DNA from: Vulcanimicrobiota bacterium
GTDB lineage: Bacteria > Vulcanimicrobiota > Vulcanimicrobiia > Vulcanimicrobiales > Vulcanimicrobiaceae
Direction of reading: 5' to 3'
Assembly: GCA_003140855.1 (NCBI GenBank)
Contig: PLLF01000096.1
Span: forward strand, 1-44,065
DNA: 44,065 nt
Part shown: piece by piece, positions 34,691-43,422 of the stretch
How the letters are laid out: each line of letters starts with the position of its first letter
How positions within the stretch are numbered: position 1 is the stretch's first letter
Translations under genes and position numbers: made by a program
The notes under the pieces: generated by a model
Database searches by the model: none
Told to the model about the DNA's origin: nothing
Seen by the model: only the letters and a program-made list of their open reading frames with translations

Positions 34691-35268
34691 GCCGGCGAGA
34701 GGCTGTCGTAGACCTCGCGCGTGCGTTCTTTCAGCTGCGCGAAGTTGCCGTCATTTGCGATCACGTAGGTAGCGCGCGCGCGCGCCTCTTCCGGATCGAT
34801 TTGGGATGCCATGCGCGCGCGAATCTGTTCCTGGGTCAAACGGTCGCGCTTCATGATCCGCGCGATTCGTTCGGCCTGCGGCGCGACGACCAGAATCGAA
34901 GCGTCGCACTGCTCGTCGTAGTCCGTTTCGAATAAGAGCGGGACGACTTGGACGATCACCTGCCCCGGTTTTGCGTAGACTTCGGCCGCGCCGGCCAGCC
35001 GTCGAACGTGCGGATGCACGATCGCATTGAGCCGCTCGCGCGCACCCGGATCGTGAAACACGATTTCGGCGAGCGCGCCACGGTCCAATCCGCCCATGCG
35101 CACAACGGAAGGCCACATGCGCGCAATCTCGCGCAACGCGTCGCTGCCCGGCGCAACCGCTTCGCGCGCGAGCTTGTCCGTGTCGATGATGTACGCGCCG
35201 AACGATTCCAAACAGCGCGCGACCTCACTCTTGCCGGATCCGATTCCGCCGGTCAGGCCGACTCGGAC
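34687..35268 (-). CDS. coaE: Dephospho-CoA kinase with non-canonical GTC start
   Basis: 193 residues. Last step of CoA synthesis. The P-loop (VGLTGGIGSGKS), the DTDKLAREAV motif and the helical lid with RMASQIDPEEARARATYVI are typical. The first codons available in frame are not ATG, GTG or TTG; the reading frame opens 3' of a stop and only GTC at 35268 follows a perfect AGGAGG at 7 nt and gives the family N terminus (xRVGLTGG). An ATG at 35211 would delete the P-loop. Start lies 16 nt inside the end of rpsA. Either GTC starts translation or the base is miscalled (GTG expected). Confidence 0.83.
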   Translation of the reverse strand, partial: VRVGLTGGIGSGKSEVARCLESFGAYIIDTDKLAREAVAPGSDALREIARMWPSVVRMGGLDRGALAEIVFHDPGARERLNAIVHPHVRRLAGAAEVYAKPGQVIVQVVPLLFETDYDEQCDASILVVAPQAERIARIMKRDRLTQEQIRARMASQIDPEEARARATYVIANDGNFAQLKERTREVYDSLSPA

Positions 35269-36452
35269 GGTTCGCCCTCCTGGGGTGCGGGCGGTTCAGC
35301 TGGTTCAGCCGGTTGCTCGTCGGCCGCTGCTTCCGGAACCGGAAGCTCCTCGACCTCGATCTTTTCGATCTCCTCGGCGGGGATATCGGCAACGTGCTGG
35401 ATCGAAGCGGTGATGCGCCGCGTCGAGTGGTTGATGGTCAACAGAGTGACCTCGACTTCTTGGCCGGGGCTGAATTGCGCGCCGGGATCGAACTCGCCCT
35501 TGGGAACCATCGCCAAAACGCCCGGCACGATTTCCACGAGCAAGTAATTGGGCGTTACCTTGACGATCTGCGCGGTCAAGCGGTTTGTTTCGTAGAGCTT
35601 GTTCGCGTATTCGTCCCACGGATCGGGCAGCGCGTGCTTCAGCGAGAGGCTGACCTTTTTCGCGTCCGGATCGAACTTCATGATCTCGACGTTGACCACG
35701 TCGCCGATCTTCACGACCTCCGAAGGATGTTTGATCCGCGCGTAGCTGAGCTCGCTGTTGTGGATGAGGCCGTCGATGCCGCCGAGATCGACGAACGCGC
35801 CGAACTCCGCCAAGCGCACGACGACGCCCTCGCGAATCTGACCCACCTCGAGCGTGCCGAGCAGTTCTTGCTTCTTGGCATTGAGTTCTTCTTCGAGCAC
35901 CAGGCGCTGCGAAAGCACGACGCGATGCCGTTTGTGATCGAGATCGATCACCTTCAGGCGAAGCTTCTTGCCAATCAGCTCTTCCAGATTGCCGATCGGC
36001 TGCCGGCGAATCTGCGACGCGGGCACGAAGCCGCGCATGCCGAGATCGACCAGTACGCCGCCTTTGACGACTTGCGTCACGGTCGCTTCGATGACTTCAT
36101 CGTGTTCGTGGGCTTCGATGACTTTCTCCCACGTCTTGAGCGCGCGCGCGCGGCGCTCGGAGAGAAAGAGCGTGCCGTCGTTGTCGTCGATGCGATGGAT
36201 CATCACTTCCAGCGTGTCGCCGACTTTCAAATCTTTGGGCTCTATGGCTAACGAGAGTTCCCGGAACGGCAGCGTGCCTTCGGATTTGCCCCCGATGTCT
36301 ACCAGCAGTTCGTCCTGGTATTTCGCGACGATCAGTCCGTTGAGGACTTGCCCTTCATCGAGAACCTTGAGTGAGTCTTCGTAGAGTTGCTGCTCGAGTG
36401 CGAGTTGGTCTTCTTCTTCGGCTTGCACGGGAGCGGTTGGCGTTGTAGAGAT
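35253..36452 (-). CDS. rpsA: Ribosomal protein S1 (four S1 domains)
   Basis: About 399 residues. Four S1 OB-fold repeats: one opening GQVLNGLIVAKYQDELLVDI, one with VTQVVKGGVLVDLGMRGFVP, one with VVVRLAEFGAFVDLGGIDGL, and one with QIVKVTPNYLLVEIVPG; then an acidic Pro-rich tail. Tethers mRNA to the 30S. The start is unresolved. In frame there is no ATG/GTG/TTG between the mutM stop and residue 1; the chosen ATC 36452 gives ISTTPTAP at 12 nt after AAGGA. Alternatives: ATG 36465 (MEL-stop) plus a one-base skip, or a GTG inside mutM. Overlaps coaE. Confidence 0.85.
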   Translation of the reverse strand: MSTTPTAPVQAEEEDQLALEQQLYEDSLKVLDEGQVLNGLIVAKYQDELLVDIGGKSEGTLPFRELSLAIEPKDLKVGDTLEVMIHRIDDNDGTLFLSERRARALKTWEKVIEAHEHDEVIEATVTQVVKGGVLVDLGMRGFVPASQIRRQPIGNLEELIGKKLRLKVIDLDHKRHRVVLSQRLVLEEELNAKKQELLGTLEVGQIREGVVVRLAEFGAFVDLGGIDGLIHNSELSYARIKHPSEVVKIGDVVNVEIMKFDPDAKKVSLSLKHALPDPWDEYANKLYETNRLTAQIVKVTPNYLLVEIVPGVLAMVPKGEFDPGAQFSPGQEVEVTLLTINHSTRRITASIQHVADIPAEEIEKIEVEELPVPEAAADEQPAEPAEPPAPQEGEPSESA

Positions 36453-36484
36453 TTTAGAGTTCCATCCTTTATATTTATTTGTCC

Positions 36485-37297
36485 TTATCTTTGACAGGTG
36501 CGGCACCACCAGGTGCCGCGCTGGGCTAACACGGTACGTACGATCGCGCGCCCGCAACGTTCGCAGCCGGATCCGGCTCTGCCGTACACCGAAAGCACGT
36601 TTTGAAAGCCGCCCTGACGGCCTCGCGCATCGACGTAATCGTCGACGCTCGTGCCGCGCATCGCGATCGAACGCTGCAAAACCTCGACGAGGGCGTCATG
36701 CAGCCGGCGTATTGCCGGCTTGGTCAACGCTTTCGCGGGAGTACCAGGACGGATCCGGGCTCCCCACAGCGCCTCGCAAGCATAGATGTTTCCAACACCT
36801 GCGATCCGCCGCTGATCTAGCAACAACGCCTTGATAGGCGTCGTCCGCTCCGAAAGCATACCGATAAAGCGCTCAGGAGTAAAGTCCCCCGAAAGAGGCT
36901 CGACGCCAAGGTGTGCATCCCAGGGTTCGTCGCGCTCGACCAGGCGCATCCGCCCGAATTGCCTGGAATCCGCGAATGCCAAGCGGCTGCCGCCCGTAAA
37001 GAAAAGCGAAATGTGTTCGTAGGGAATCGCAGCTTGGCCCCGCTGGAGCACAACGAGACGCCCGGTCATGCGCAAACTGACGATCAAGCGCCTGCCGGAC
37101 TCCAAACCGATGACCGTAAATTTCCCGCGGCGCCCGACCGAGGTAATGCGCTCGCCGCGAACTGCCCGCTGAAAATTGACGCCTGCCGGCGCAACCGCCA
37201 TCTTCGGAAGACCGATCGCAACCTTGGCAATCGTTTTGCTGCAAATGGTCTTGGCCAGACCGCGCACGATCGTTTCGACCTCCGGCAGCTCCGGCAC
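36485..37297 (-). CDS. mutM: Formamidopyrimidine-DNA glycosylase
   Basis: 270 residues. Excises 8-oxoguanine and ring-opened purines. MPELPEVETIVRG at the start (catalytic Pro2, Glu3), a H2TH motif around RRIAGVGNIYACEALWGARI, and a C-terminal zinc finger with CERCG and CRTCQ are intact. ATG start and family length normal. Lies between the DUF192 gene and rpsA. Confidence 0.96.
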   Translation of the reverse strand: MPELPEVETIVRGLAKTICSKTIAKVAIGLPKMAVAPAGVNFQRAVRGERITSVGRRGKFTVIGLESGRRLIVSLRMTGRLVVLQRGQAAIPYEHISLFFTGGSRLAFADSRQFGRMRLVERDEPWDAHLGVEPLSGDFTPERFIGMLSERTTPIKALLLDQRRIAGVGNIYACEALWGARIRPGTPAKALTKPAIRRLHDALVEVLQRSIAMRGTSVDDYVDARGRQGGFQNVLSVYGRAGSGCERCGRAIVRTVLAQRGTWWCRTCQR

Positions 37298-37353
37298 GTT
37301 ACCGTTTTAACCGATGAATGCCGAGCGCATCCAGACAGCTGCGCCTCTGGCGC

Positions 37354-37803
37354 TCAACCCGGCAGCCCTCTCACGCGCACGCCGCGCGCCAACCCGTCGC
37401 GTGCGGCTTCGCCTGCGGGCAGCTCGAGAACGAATTTTGCAAGACCGTCGCGCCGCGGAATCCTGTCGTCGGGCGCATCAACCGGAACCACCGGCACGTT
37501 GGCAAACACCGTGCGCACGAGCCCGTCTTTTCCGATGAAGATCATATCGAGCGGCACGAGCGTGTCCTTCATCCAGAATTCGATCGGCGCGTCGGTATCG
37601 AAAACGAAAAGCATTCCGGTATGTGCGCGCAAAGAGCGCACGCCCATGAGCCCGCGCTCCCGCTGCGCTTCGGTTCGCGCCACTTGCACGCGCAGCTGCG
37701 CGCGCGGAGAAGCTATCGCAACCATCGCGAGCCTCTGCGGCGTCGGCATCGGCAGCGGCGTGCTTTGCGCCAATGCCAAACCGAGCGCAAGTGCCTCAAA
37801 CAT
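37354..37803 (-). CDS. DUF192 exported protein
   Basis: 149 residues. A hydrophobic N terminus (about 1-13) suggests export. The DUF192 core has ERGLMGVRSLRAHTGMLFVF (about 48-67), FWMKDTLVPLDMIFIGKDG and LAKFVLELPAGEA. Small beta-barrel of unknown function, usually periplasmic or secreted. ATG overlaps the polA stop by 8 nt, so it is part of the polA operon. Confidence 0.88.
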   Translation of the reverse strand: MFEALALGLALAQSTPLPMPTPQRLAMVAIASPRAQLRVQVARTEAQRERGLMGVRSLRAHTGMLFVFDTDAPIEFWMKDTLVPLDMIFIGKDGLVRTVFANVPVVPVDAPDDRIPRRDGLAKFVLELPAGEAARDGLARGVRVRGLPG

Positions 37804-40408
37804 CCGCGGTCTCTTCCACGTCGTACCAGTTTCTCCCGACCTTGACGGTCACGTCCAGCGGCACACTGAGCTGCGCCACGTCTTTCATTTCTGTCCGCAC
37901 GATGGTGGCCACATCGGACAACTCTGCGCGCGAAACTTCAAAGATAAGCTCGTCGTGGATCTGCAGCAGCATGCGCGCCTTCAACTCTTGCTCGGCCAGT
38001 TTGGCATCGACGCGCACCATCGCGAGCTTCATGAGATCTGCAGCGCTGCCTTGCAGCGGCGCATTCGTCGCCTCGCGTTCTGCCGCCGAACGCAGCATGT
38101 AATTACTCGACTTCAACGCCGGCATGTACCGCCGGCGGCCGAGGATCGTGGTGACGTACCCCAGATCGCGTCCCTGTTCGATGACGCTGTCGATGTATGC
38201 GCGTACCCTCGGAAACCGCGCGAAGTACGCCGTCGTAATCTCGCGCGCTTCGGCGCGTCCGATCTCCAAACGCTGCGCGAGCCCGAAGTCCGACATGCCG
38301 TAGAGCAATCCGAAATTGACGGACTTTGCCATGCGCCGCTGATTGGGGTCGACGCTGCCGCCCGCGGGAACTGCAAAAATTTGCCGCGCGGTAAAATCGT
38401 GAATGTCTTGTCCTTCGTGAAATGCGCGGCGCATGGCTTCGTCGCCGGAGAGATGCGCCATCAGACGCAGCTCGATTTGATTGTAATCCGCCGCCAGCAA
38501 AACGCTGTCTTCACCGGGAGCCACGAACGCGCGGCGAATTCGCCGCCCCAACTCGCCGCGCACCGGAATATTTTGCAGGTTGGGATTGGTCGAGCTCAAG
38601 CGTCCCGTGGCCGTGCTTGTTTGATTGAAGATCGTACGCAGGCGCCCGTCACGCGGATCGGTCAGCGCGGGGATGACGTCGACGTACGTGTTCTTCAGCT
38701 TCGTGACTTCGCGGAATTCCAGAACTCGCGCGCAGATTGGATAATCGCGCGCCAGTCCCGCAAGAATTTCTACGCCCGTGGCCCAACCGGTCTTCGTTTT
38801 CTTTCCTTGCGGCAGGCAGAGTTTTTCGAAGAGGATGTTTCCGAGCTGCTGGGGCGAGCCGATGTTGAACTCGTCGCCGGCCAATTCGTAAATCTCGCGC
38901 TGCAGCCGCACGATCGCTTTGTCGATTTCTTTTGCCAAACGCGTCAACTCAGCCGGATCGATCGCCACCCCGGTCCATTCCAGCTGCGCCAGAATCGGCG
39001 CGAGCGGCACCTCGACGTCTTCGTAGAGCCGCAGCTGATCGCGCGCCTGCAGCTCGCTGCGCTCCTTTTCGGCCAGCCGCATCACGGCATCGGCGTGCGC
39101 GGCGACGTCTTCCCCAGCGCTCAGCGCGAGAAATTCCTGCGCCGCATCTTCGATCCGCGCAAAATTCCGCGACGGATTGAGCAAATGCGCGCCGATCATC
39201 GTGTCGTCGGCAAACGGACGCACCGTAAAGCCGCGATCGTGCAAGACACGCAGTACCGCTTTCACGTCGTGCGCGGCCAGGCGTTGACCGCCCAGCCACA
39301 GCTTTTCAAAAGCCGACCGCACGGGATCGTGCGCGAGCGCACCGGCCAAGAACGCCAAGCCGTTGCCGTTGCCGCTGGAAATCCCAATTTCGCCGTCGGC
39401 TTTTACCGCGAAGCCGAGGCGTTGCGCGGATGCCAGCTGCTCGAGCTCGCGCGCCAGTTGCGCGTATTCGGGCGGATCGGTCGCGGCAATGTACGATCGG
39501 TAGTTGCCCGTCAATCGTTCCTGCGCGTGCAAGAGCGGAAGCTCCGCCGGAACGTTGAGCCGGCCGAGCAGCGTCTTGAACTCGAGCTCGCTGTAAAGGC
39601 GGTACAGCTCGTCGTTTCCGGCCGGCGTGTATTGCGCTTCGGGCCAATCCACGGCCAAGTCCAAGCGGTCGTTGGCGATCGAAACGTCGCGGTAGACCAA
39701 TGCCTGTTTGCCGTACTCTTCAACGAGTTTTTGTAATTTGGGCGATCCGGCCAGCGACGGATCGGCAACCAGCGCATCGAGCGAACCCGCGGCCTTGATC
39801 AGTTTGATCGCCGTTTTTTCGCCGACGCCCGGAATGCCCGGCAGATTGTCCGACGGATCGCCTTTCAACCCGCGATAGTCCGGCAGCTGTTTGGGATCGA
39901 GATCGAAACGCTCACGCACCGCCGCGACGTCGTAGCGCGCGAGTTCGGTAATCCCGCGTCGCGTCATTAGCACGGTCGTCGCTTCATCGACGAGCTGCAG
40001 CAAATCGAGATCGCCCGTAACCACTAACGTGCGTTCGCCGGCCTCTTTTGCTTGCCGCGCCAGCGTGGCAATCACGTCGTCGGCTTCCTCTCCCTCGATC
40101 TCGAGGATCGGAATGCGATTGGTTTTCAAGATTTGGCGGACCAGCGCGAATTGAGGGCGGAGATCGTCGGGCATGCGATCGCGCTGCGCTTTGTACTGCT
40201 GGTACAACGCGACGCGGTGCGCCGGCAGGCCCTTGTCAAACGCTGCGATCACGTGCGTGGGCTTTTCGTCGGCGATGATCTTGTTGAGCATCATCGTAAA
40301 ACCATACGCCGCGTTGATCGGCACGCCGCGCGTCGTCGTCAGCGGCGGCAGCGCAAAAAACGCTCGATAGACGAGGCCGTAGGTGTCGAGCAGCATGAGA
40401 CTGGCCAT
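37796..40408 (-). CDS. polA: DNA polymerase I
   Basis: 870 residues from ATG 40408 (a GTG 6 nt earlier is possible). Flap-nuclease domain (1 to about 285) with the acidic GEEADDVIATLA and GDLDLLQLV; a middle exonuclease-like fold (about 300-470); polymerase domain with motif A DYNQIELRLMAHLSGDE, motif B RRMAKSVNFGLLYG and motif C IHDELIFEV. The proofreading site is degenerate: where DxE should be, the sequence reads LGFAVKADGEI, so 3'-5' exonuclease is probably lost, as in Taq-type enzymes. First gene of the operon. Confidence 0.95.
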   Translation of the reverse strand: MASLMLLDTYGLVYRAFFALPPLTTTRGVPINAAYGFTMMLNKIIADEKPTHVIAAFDKGLPAHRVALYQQYKAQRDRMPDDLRPQFALVRQILKTNRIPILEIEGEEADDVIATLARQAKEAGERTLVVTGDLDLLQLVDEATTVLMTRRGITELARYDVAAVRERFDLDPKQLPDYRGLKGDPSDNLPGIPGVGEKTAIKLIKAAGSLDALVADPSLAGSPKLQKLVEEYGKQALVYRDVSIANDRLDLAVDWPEAQYTPAGNDELYRLYSELEFKTLLGRLNVPAELPLLHAQERLTGNYRSYIAATDPPEYAQLARELEQLASAQRLGFAVKADGEIGISSGNGNGLAFLAGALAHDPVRSAFEKLWLGGQRLAAHDVKAVLRVLHDRGFTVRPFADDTMIGAHLLNPSRNFARIEDAAQEFLALSAGEDVAAHADAVMRLAEKERSELQARDQLRLYEDVEVPLAPILAQLEWTGVAIDPAELTRLAKEIDKAIVRLQREIYELAGDEFNIGSPQQLGNILFEKLCLPQGKKTKTGWATGVEILAGLARDYPICARVLEFREVTKLKNTYVDVIPALTDPRDGRLRTIFNQTSTATGRLSSTNPNLQNIPVRGELGRRIRRAFVAPGEDSVLLAADYNQIELRLMAHLSGDEAMRRAFHEGQDIHDFTARQIFAVPAGGSVDPNQRRMAKSVNFGLLYGMSDFGLAQRLEIGRAEAREITTAYFARFPRVRAYIDSVIEQGRDLGYVTTILGRRRYMPALKSSNYMLRSAAEREATNAPLQGSAADLMKLAMVRVDAKLAEQELKARMLLQIHDELIFEVSRAELSDVATIVRTEMKDVAQLSVPLDVTVKVGRNWYDVEETADV

Positions 40409-40545
40409 CAGCACGTGCCCTGGCGCGAAACAACGGAAGCGGCCGATACGTTAGAACCGGCGTGGATAAAAAAACACCCAGACATGAGCGCTCGGCCTTC
40501 GACGGCGGCCGCATGAGGCGCCTGCGCTTCGGCGAAGACCGTGTG

Positions 40546-41109
40546 ATGCGTTCGAGATTGTATTGCGTCATCGCGCTCGCGGGCGCCCTCTTGGCCCTTC
40601 CGGCAGCGGCAGCTGCCGCTAGTGCGCCGACTCCGATGCCGACACCGAAGCTTCCTTCCAAAGCGCTGCACGTTGATCTGCAAGTAGAGGTGAACAAACT
40701 CGGGCAAGTCGTGCGCGTTTTACACGGAAATCTTTCGGGCGACGCACCCTTCGACACCATGGTCATGGGCAACGCGCTGCAGATGTGGATCCGGGATCAA
40801 CGCGGCAAGACCGTCACCGCAATCGTTGGTTTGTATCGCGTGAACTACAATTACAATCCGGCGACTCACTCCGTCAAACGCACGTTCTCGCTGATCAAGC
40901 GCGACGGCAGCTGGGCGAACGAACCGGGAGCAGCCAGCAAGATCGTCGACGACGCCAAGAAGCAGGCGCAAGCCGCGCAAGGAGCGTTGGCGCGGCTGAA
41001 AGCGGCGCAGCAAAAACAGGCCGAGCAAAACAAGAACCTGCCCGACATCAACGCCGCGCTCAAGAAATCGGTCACCAAACCAACCGCTTCGCCGTCGCCG
41101 CACCCGTAA
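40546..41109 (+). CDS. Exported protein of unknown function
   Basis: 187 residues from ATG 40546, chosen because it begins the signal peptide (RLYCVIALAGALLALPAAAA). Starts at 40462 and 40513 add an unlikely basic extension. The mature part has a beta-rich core (about 45-125, HVDLQVEVNKLGQVVRVLHG and VIGLYRVNYNYN-like strands) and a helical Ala/Lys/Gln tail. No family recognised. Eight nt before the FAH gene. Confidence 0.68.
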   Translation: MRSRLYCVIALAGALLALPAAAAAASAPTPMPTPKLPSKALHVDLQVEVNKLGQVVRVLHGNLSGDAPFDTMVMGNALQMWIRDQRGKTVTAIVGLYRVNYNYNPATHSVKRTFSLIKRDGSWANEPGAASKIVDDAKKQAQAAQGALARLKAAQQKQAEQNKNLPDINAALKKSVTKPTASPSPHP

Positions 41110-41117
41110 CGCCCGGC

Positions 41118-41960
41118 GTGCGTTACGTAACGTTCGAGCACCAGGGACGCCTCCGTCCGGGCTATCTCGACGGCGACCGGGTCCGTGCGATCGATTGCGG
41201 CACGTTACTCGAATATATTGCGCTGCCGCCCGAGCGGCGCGCGGAGCGTCACCGATCGGAATCTTATACGCTCACCGATGTGTCGCTGGCGGCGCCCGTT
41301 CATCCGAATAAGAATATCTTTTGCGTCGGGCGCAACTATTTGGATCATGCACTGGAAGGCGCGCGCGCAACCGGGCGCGACTTGAAACTCCCTTACGTAC
41401 CGACATTTTTTACCAAAGCTCCAACCGCGATTGCGAATCCGGAACAGACGCTCGAGTTCTCTTCGCGCGTCTCGCGCGAATACGACTGGGAAGCGGAACT
41501 TGCCGTCGTCATCGGCGCGCGCGTCAAAGACGTTTCGAAAGAGCATGCGCTCGAGGCAGTTTTCGGTTACACGTGTTTCAACGACATCACAGCTCGCGAT
41601 CTGCAGCGGGCGCACGTGCAATGGTTTAAAGGAAAGAGCTTGGATTCGGCGGCTCCGATCGGACCCTGGATAGTTTCGGCCGGTGAGATCGGGGACGCGC
41701 AAAACCTGTCACTAGCGCTGCGCGTCAATGGAGCCGAAAAGCAGCACAGCAGCACGGCGCGCATGATCTTTTCGCTTCCCGTACTGATCGCGGAATTGAG
41801 CAAGGGCATGACGCTGGAGCCCGGCGACGTCATCGCGACCGGCACGCCCGAGGGCGTCGGATTTGCGCGCACGCCTCCGGAATTTCTGAAAGACGGCGAC
41901 GAAGTAGAAGTCGAGATTGAAAAGATCGGCATCTTGCGCAACCGCATTCGCATAATCTAG
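41118..41960 (+). CDS. Fumarylacetoacetate hydrolase (FAH) family protein
   Basis: 280 residues from GTG 41118 (MRYVTFEHQGRLR-type start); a longer frame is a shadow over the upstream gene. Mg-dependent C-C hydrolase, decarboxylase or isomerase. NIFCVGRNYLDHALE, FFTKAPTAIANP, YDWEAELAVVIGARV (metal Glu pair), DITARDLQ, and VIATGTPEGVGF are all present. Substrate not assignable; acylpyruvase/ 2-oxo-hept-3-ene-type reactions are possible. Confidence 0.92.
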   Translation: MRYVTFEHQGRLRPGYLDGDRVRAIDCGTLLEYIALPPERRAERHRSESYTLTDVSLAAPVHPNKNIFCVGRNYLDHALEGARATGRDLKLPYVPTFFTKAPTAIANPEQTLEFSSRVSREYDWEAELAVVIGARVKDVSKEHALEAVFGYTCFNDITARDLQRAHVQWFKGKSLDSAAPIGPWIVSAGEIGDAQNLSLALRVNGAEKQHSSTARMIFSLPVLIAELSKGMTLEPGDVIATGTPEGVGFARTPPEFLKDGDEVEVEIEKIGILRNRIRII

Positions 41961-42001
41961 AGCGCAGGTTTCACGCTCCGGGAAGGGAAACGGACGGCCC
42001 G

Positions 42002-43102
42002 ATGAACATCGCCGTGCTGCGGGAAACCGCGCCCAACGAAACGAGGGTCGCGCTGGTTCCCGACACCGTCGCCAAATTGACGAAAGCCGGAATGACGGTG
42101 AAGATCGAGCGCGGCGCCGGCGAGCGCGCCGCGTATCCCGACGACCTGTATGTGAAAGCGGGCGCCACGGTTGCAGATCGCAGCCAAATCCTGAGCGACG
42201 CCGACTTGGTCGTCACGGTTGGAAGACCGGACGATGCCGTGCTTTCCGCACTGCCGAAAAAAGCTGCGCTGCTCGGTTTGCTCGCGCCCCTCGGCGATCC
42301 GCGCTACGTACAGCGGCTGGCCGAAGCCGGCATTACCGCGCTCTCGATGGACGCCATTCCGCGCATCACGCGCGCGCAAGCGATGGATGCGCTCAGTTCG
42401 CAAAGCAATATCGCGGGTTACAAGGCCGTATTGCTCGCGGCATCCGAGTTGCCGAAATTCTTTCCGATGCTCACGACCGCCGCCGGCACGATTCGCCCGG
42501 CAAAAGTTTTGATTCTCGGCGCCGGCGTTGCCGGATTGCAAGCGATTGCGACGGCGCGACGGTTGGGAGCGGTCGTCAGCGCGTACGACACACGCGCAGT
42601 CGTCAAGGAACAAGTGCAAAGTTTGGGTGCATCGTTTCTGGAGTTCGACTTGGGCGCGGACGCCGAGGGTGCGGGAGGCTACGCCAAAGAGCTCACGCCC
42701 GAACAAATTCAAAAGCAGCGGCAGTTCATGGTCGATCATATCGGCGCATCCGACGTCGTCATTACGACCGCGCTCGTACCGGGCCGTCCCGCGCCGCTGC
42801 TCATAACGGAAGAGGCGGTTGCCGCGATGGGACCCGGATCGGTTATTGTCGATCTGGCGGCTGAAGCCGGCGGAAACTGCGCGCTCACCGTAGCCGATCA
42901 AACGGTCGTGACGAAAAACGGCGTGCACATCATCGGCAAGACGAACCTCGCCGCAACGATGCCCGCGCACGCTTCGCAGCTCTATTCGCGCAACGTCCAA
43001 GCCTTGCTGGAGGCGCTAATAAAAGACGGCGCCCTGGCACTCGATCCCGCCGATGAGATCGCGCGCGGCACGACGATCGTCCGCGCCGGAGTTGCATCGT
43101 GA
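42002..43102 (+). CDS. pntAA: NAD(P) transhydrogenase alpha subunit, part 1
   Basis: 366 residues. NAD(H)-binding dI component: NIAVLRETAPNETRVALVPD at the start, the mobile loop and Rossmann VLILGAGVAGLQAIATARRL (about 172-191), and AEAGGNCALTVADQTVV. With PntAB and PntB it couples hydride transfer from NADH to NADP+ to proton movement. Separate alpha-1 and alpha-2 chains, the three-subunit form, as in Rhodospirillum. GGAAGGGAAA precedes the ATG. Overlaps pntAB by 4 nt. Confidence 0.95.
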   Translation: MNIAVLRETAPNETRVALVPDTVAKLTKAGMTVKIERGAGERAAYPDDLYVKAGATVADRSQILSDADLVVTVGRPDDAVLSALPKKAALLGLLAPLGDPRYVQRLAEAGITALSMDAIPRITRAQAMDALSSQSNIAGYKAVLLAASELPKFFPMLTTAAGTIRPAKVLILGAGVAGLQAIATARRLGAVVSAYDTRAVVKEQVQSLGASFLEFDLGADAEGAGGYAKELTPEQIQKQRQFMVDHIGASDVVITTALVPGRPAPLLITEEAVAAMGPGSVIVDLAAEAGGNCALTVADQTVVTKNGVHIIGKTNLAATMPAHASQLYSRNVQALLEALIKDGALALDPADEIARGTTIVRAGVAS

Positions 43103-43422
43103 GCGAGCTCGCAACGTTCTTCGCGCTGCTGACGGTTTTCGTGCTGGCGATCTTCGTGGGCTTTGAAGTCATCTCGAAAGTTCCCACCACGCTGCATACG
43201 CCGCTCATGTCGGCAACCAACGCCATCCACGGTATCGTGCTGGTAGGCGCGATCATCGTTACCGTAAAACTGTTGGATCCGGCGCACGCGCTAGCTACGC
43301 CGCTGCTAACGCTCATTACTATCGTTGGGGTGACGCTCGGCACGATCAACGTCGTGGGCGGTTTTGCCGTGACCGAACGCATGCTGCAGATGTTCAAGAA
43401 ACGCGAGCCGGGTAAAAAGTGA
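43099..43422 (+). CDS. pntAB: NAD(P) transhydrogenase alpha subunit, part 2
   Basis: 107 residues, almost all membrane: about 4-25, 35-58 and 62-92 are helices, with VPTTLHTPLMSATNAIHG between and GTINVVGGFAVTERMLQMF at the end, the PntA2 signature. GTG start in GTGA-type overlap (43099-43102). Confidence 0.94.
   Translation: MSELATFFALLTVFVLAIFVGFEVISKVPTTLHTPLMSATNAIHGIVLVGAIIVTVKLLDPAHALATPLLTLITIVGVTLGTINVVGGFAVTERMLQMFKKREPGKK

Noticed and set aside
35313-36251. 312-codon plus-strand frame opposite rpsA
   Set aside because: Shadow of the S1 repeats; acidic and Asp-rich because of the opposite-strand codon pattern.
36911-39736. 941-codon open frame on the plus strand opposite polA and mutM
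   Set aside because: Antisense shadow of GC-rich coding DNA: Arg/Ala/Gln-rich, no domain, and polA and mutM on the other strand are certain.
40462-40545. Upstream start for the exported protein
   Set aside because: It would bury the signal peptide behind a long basic extension.
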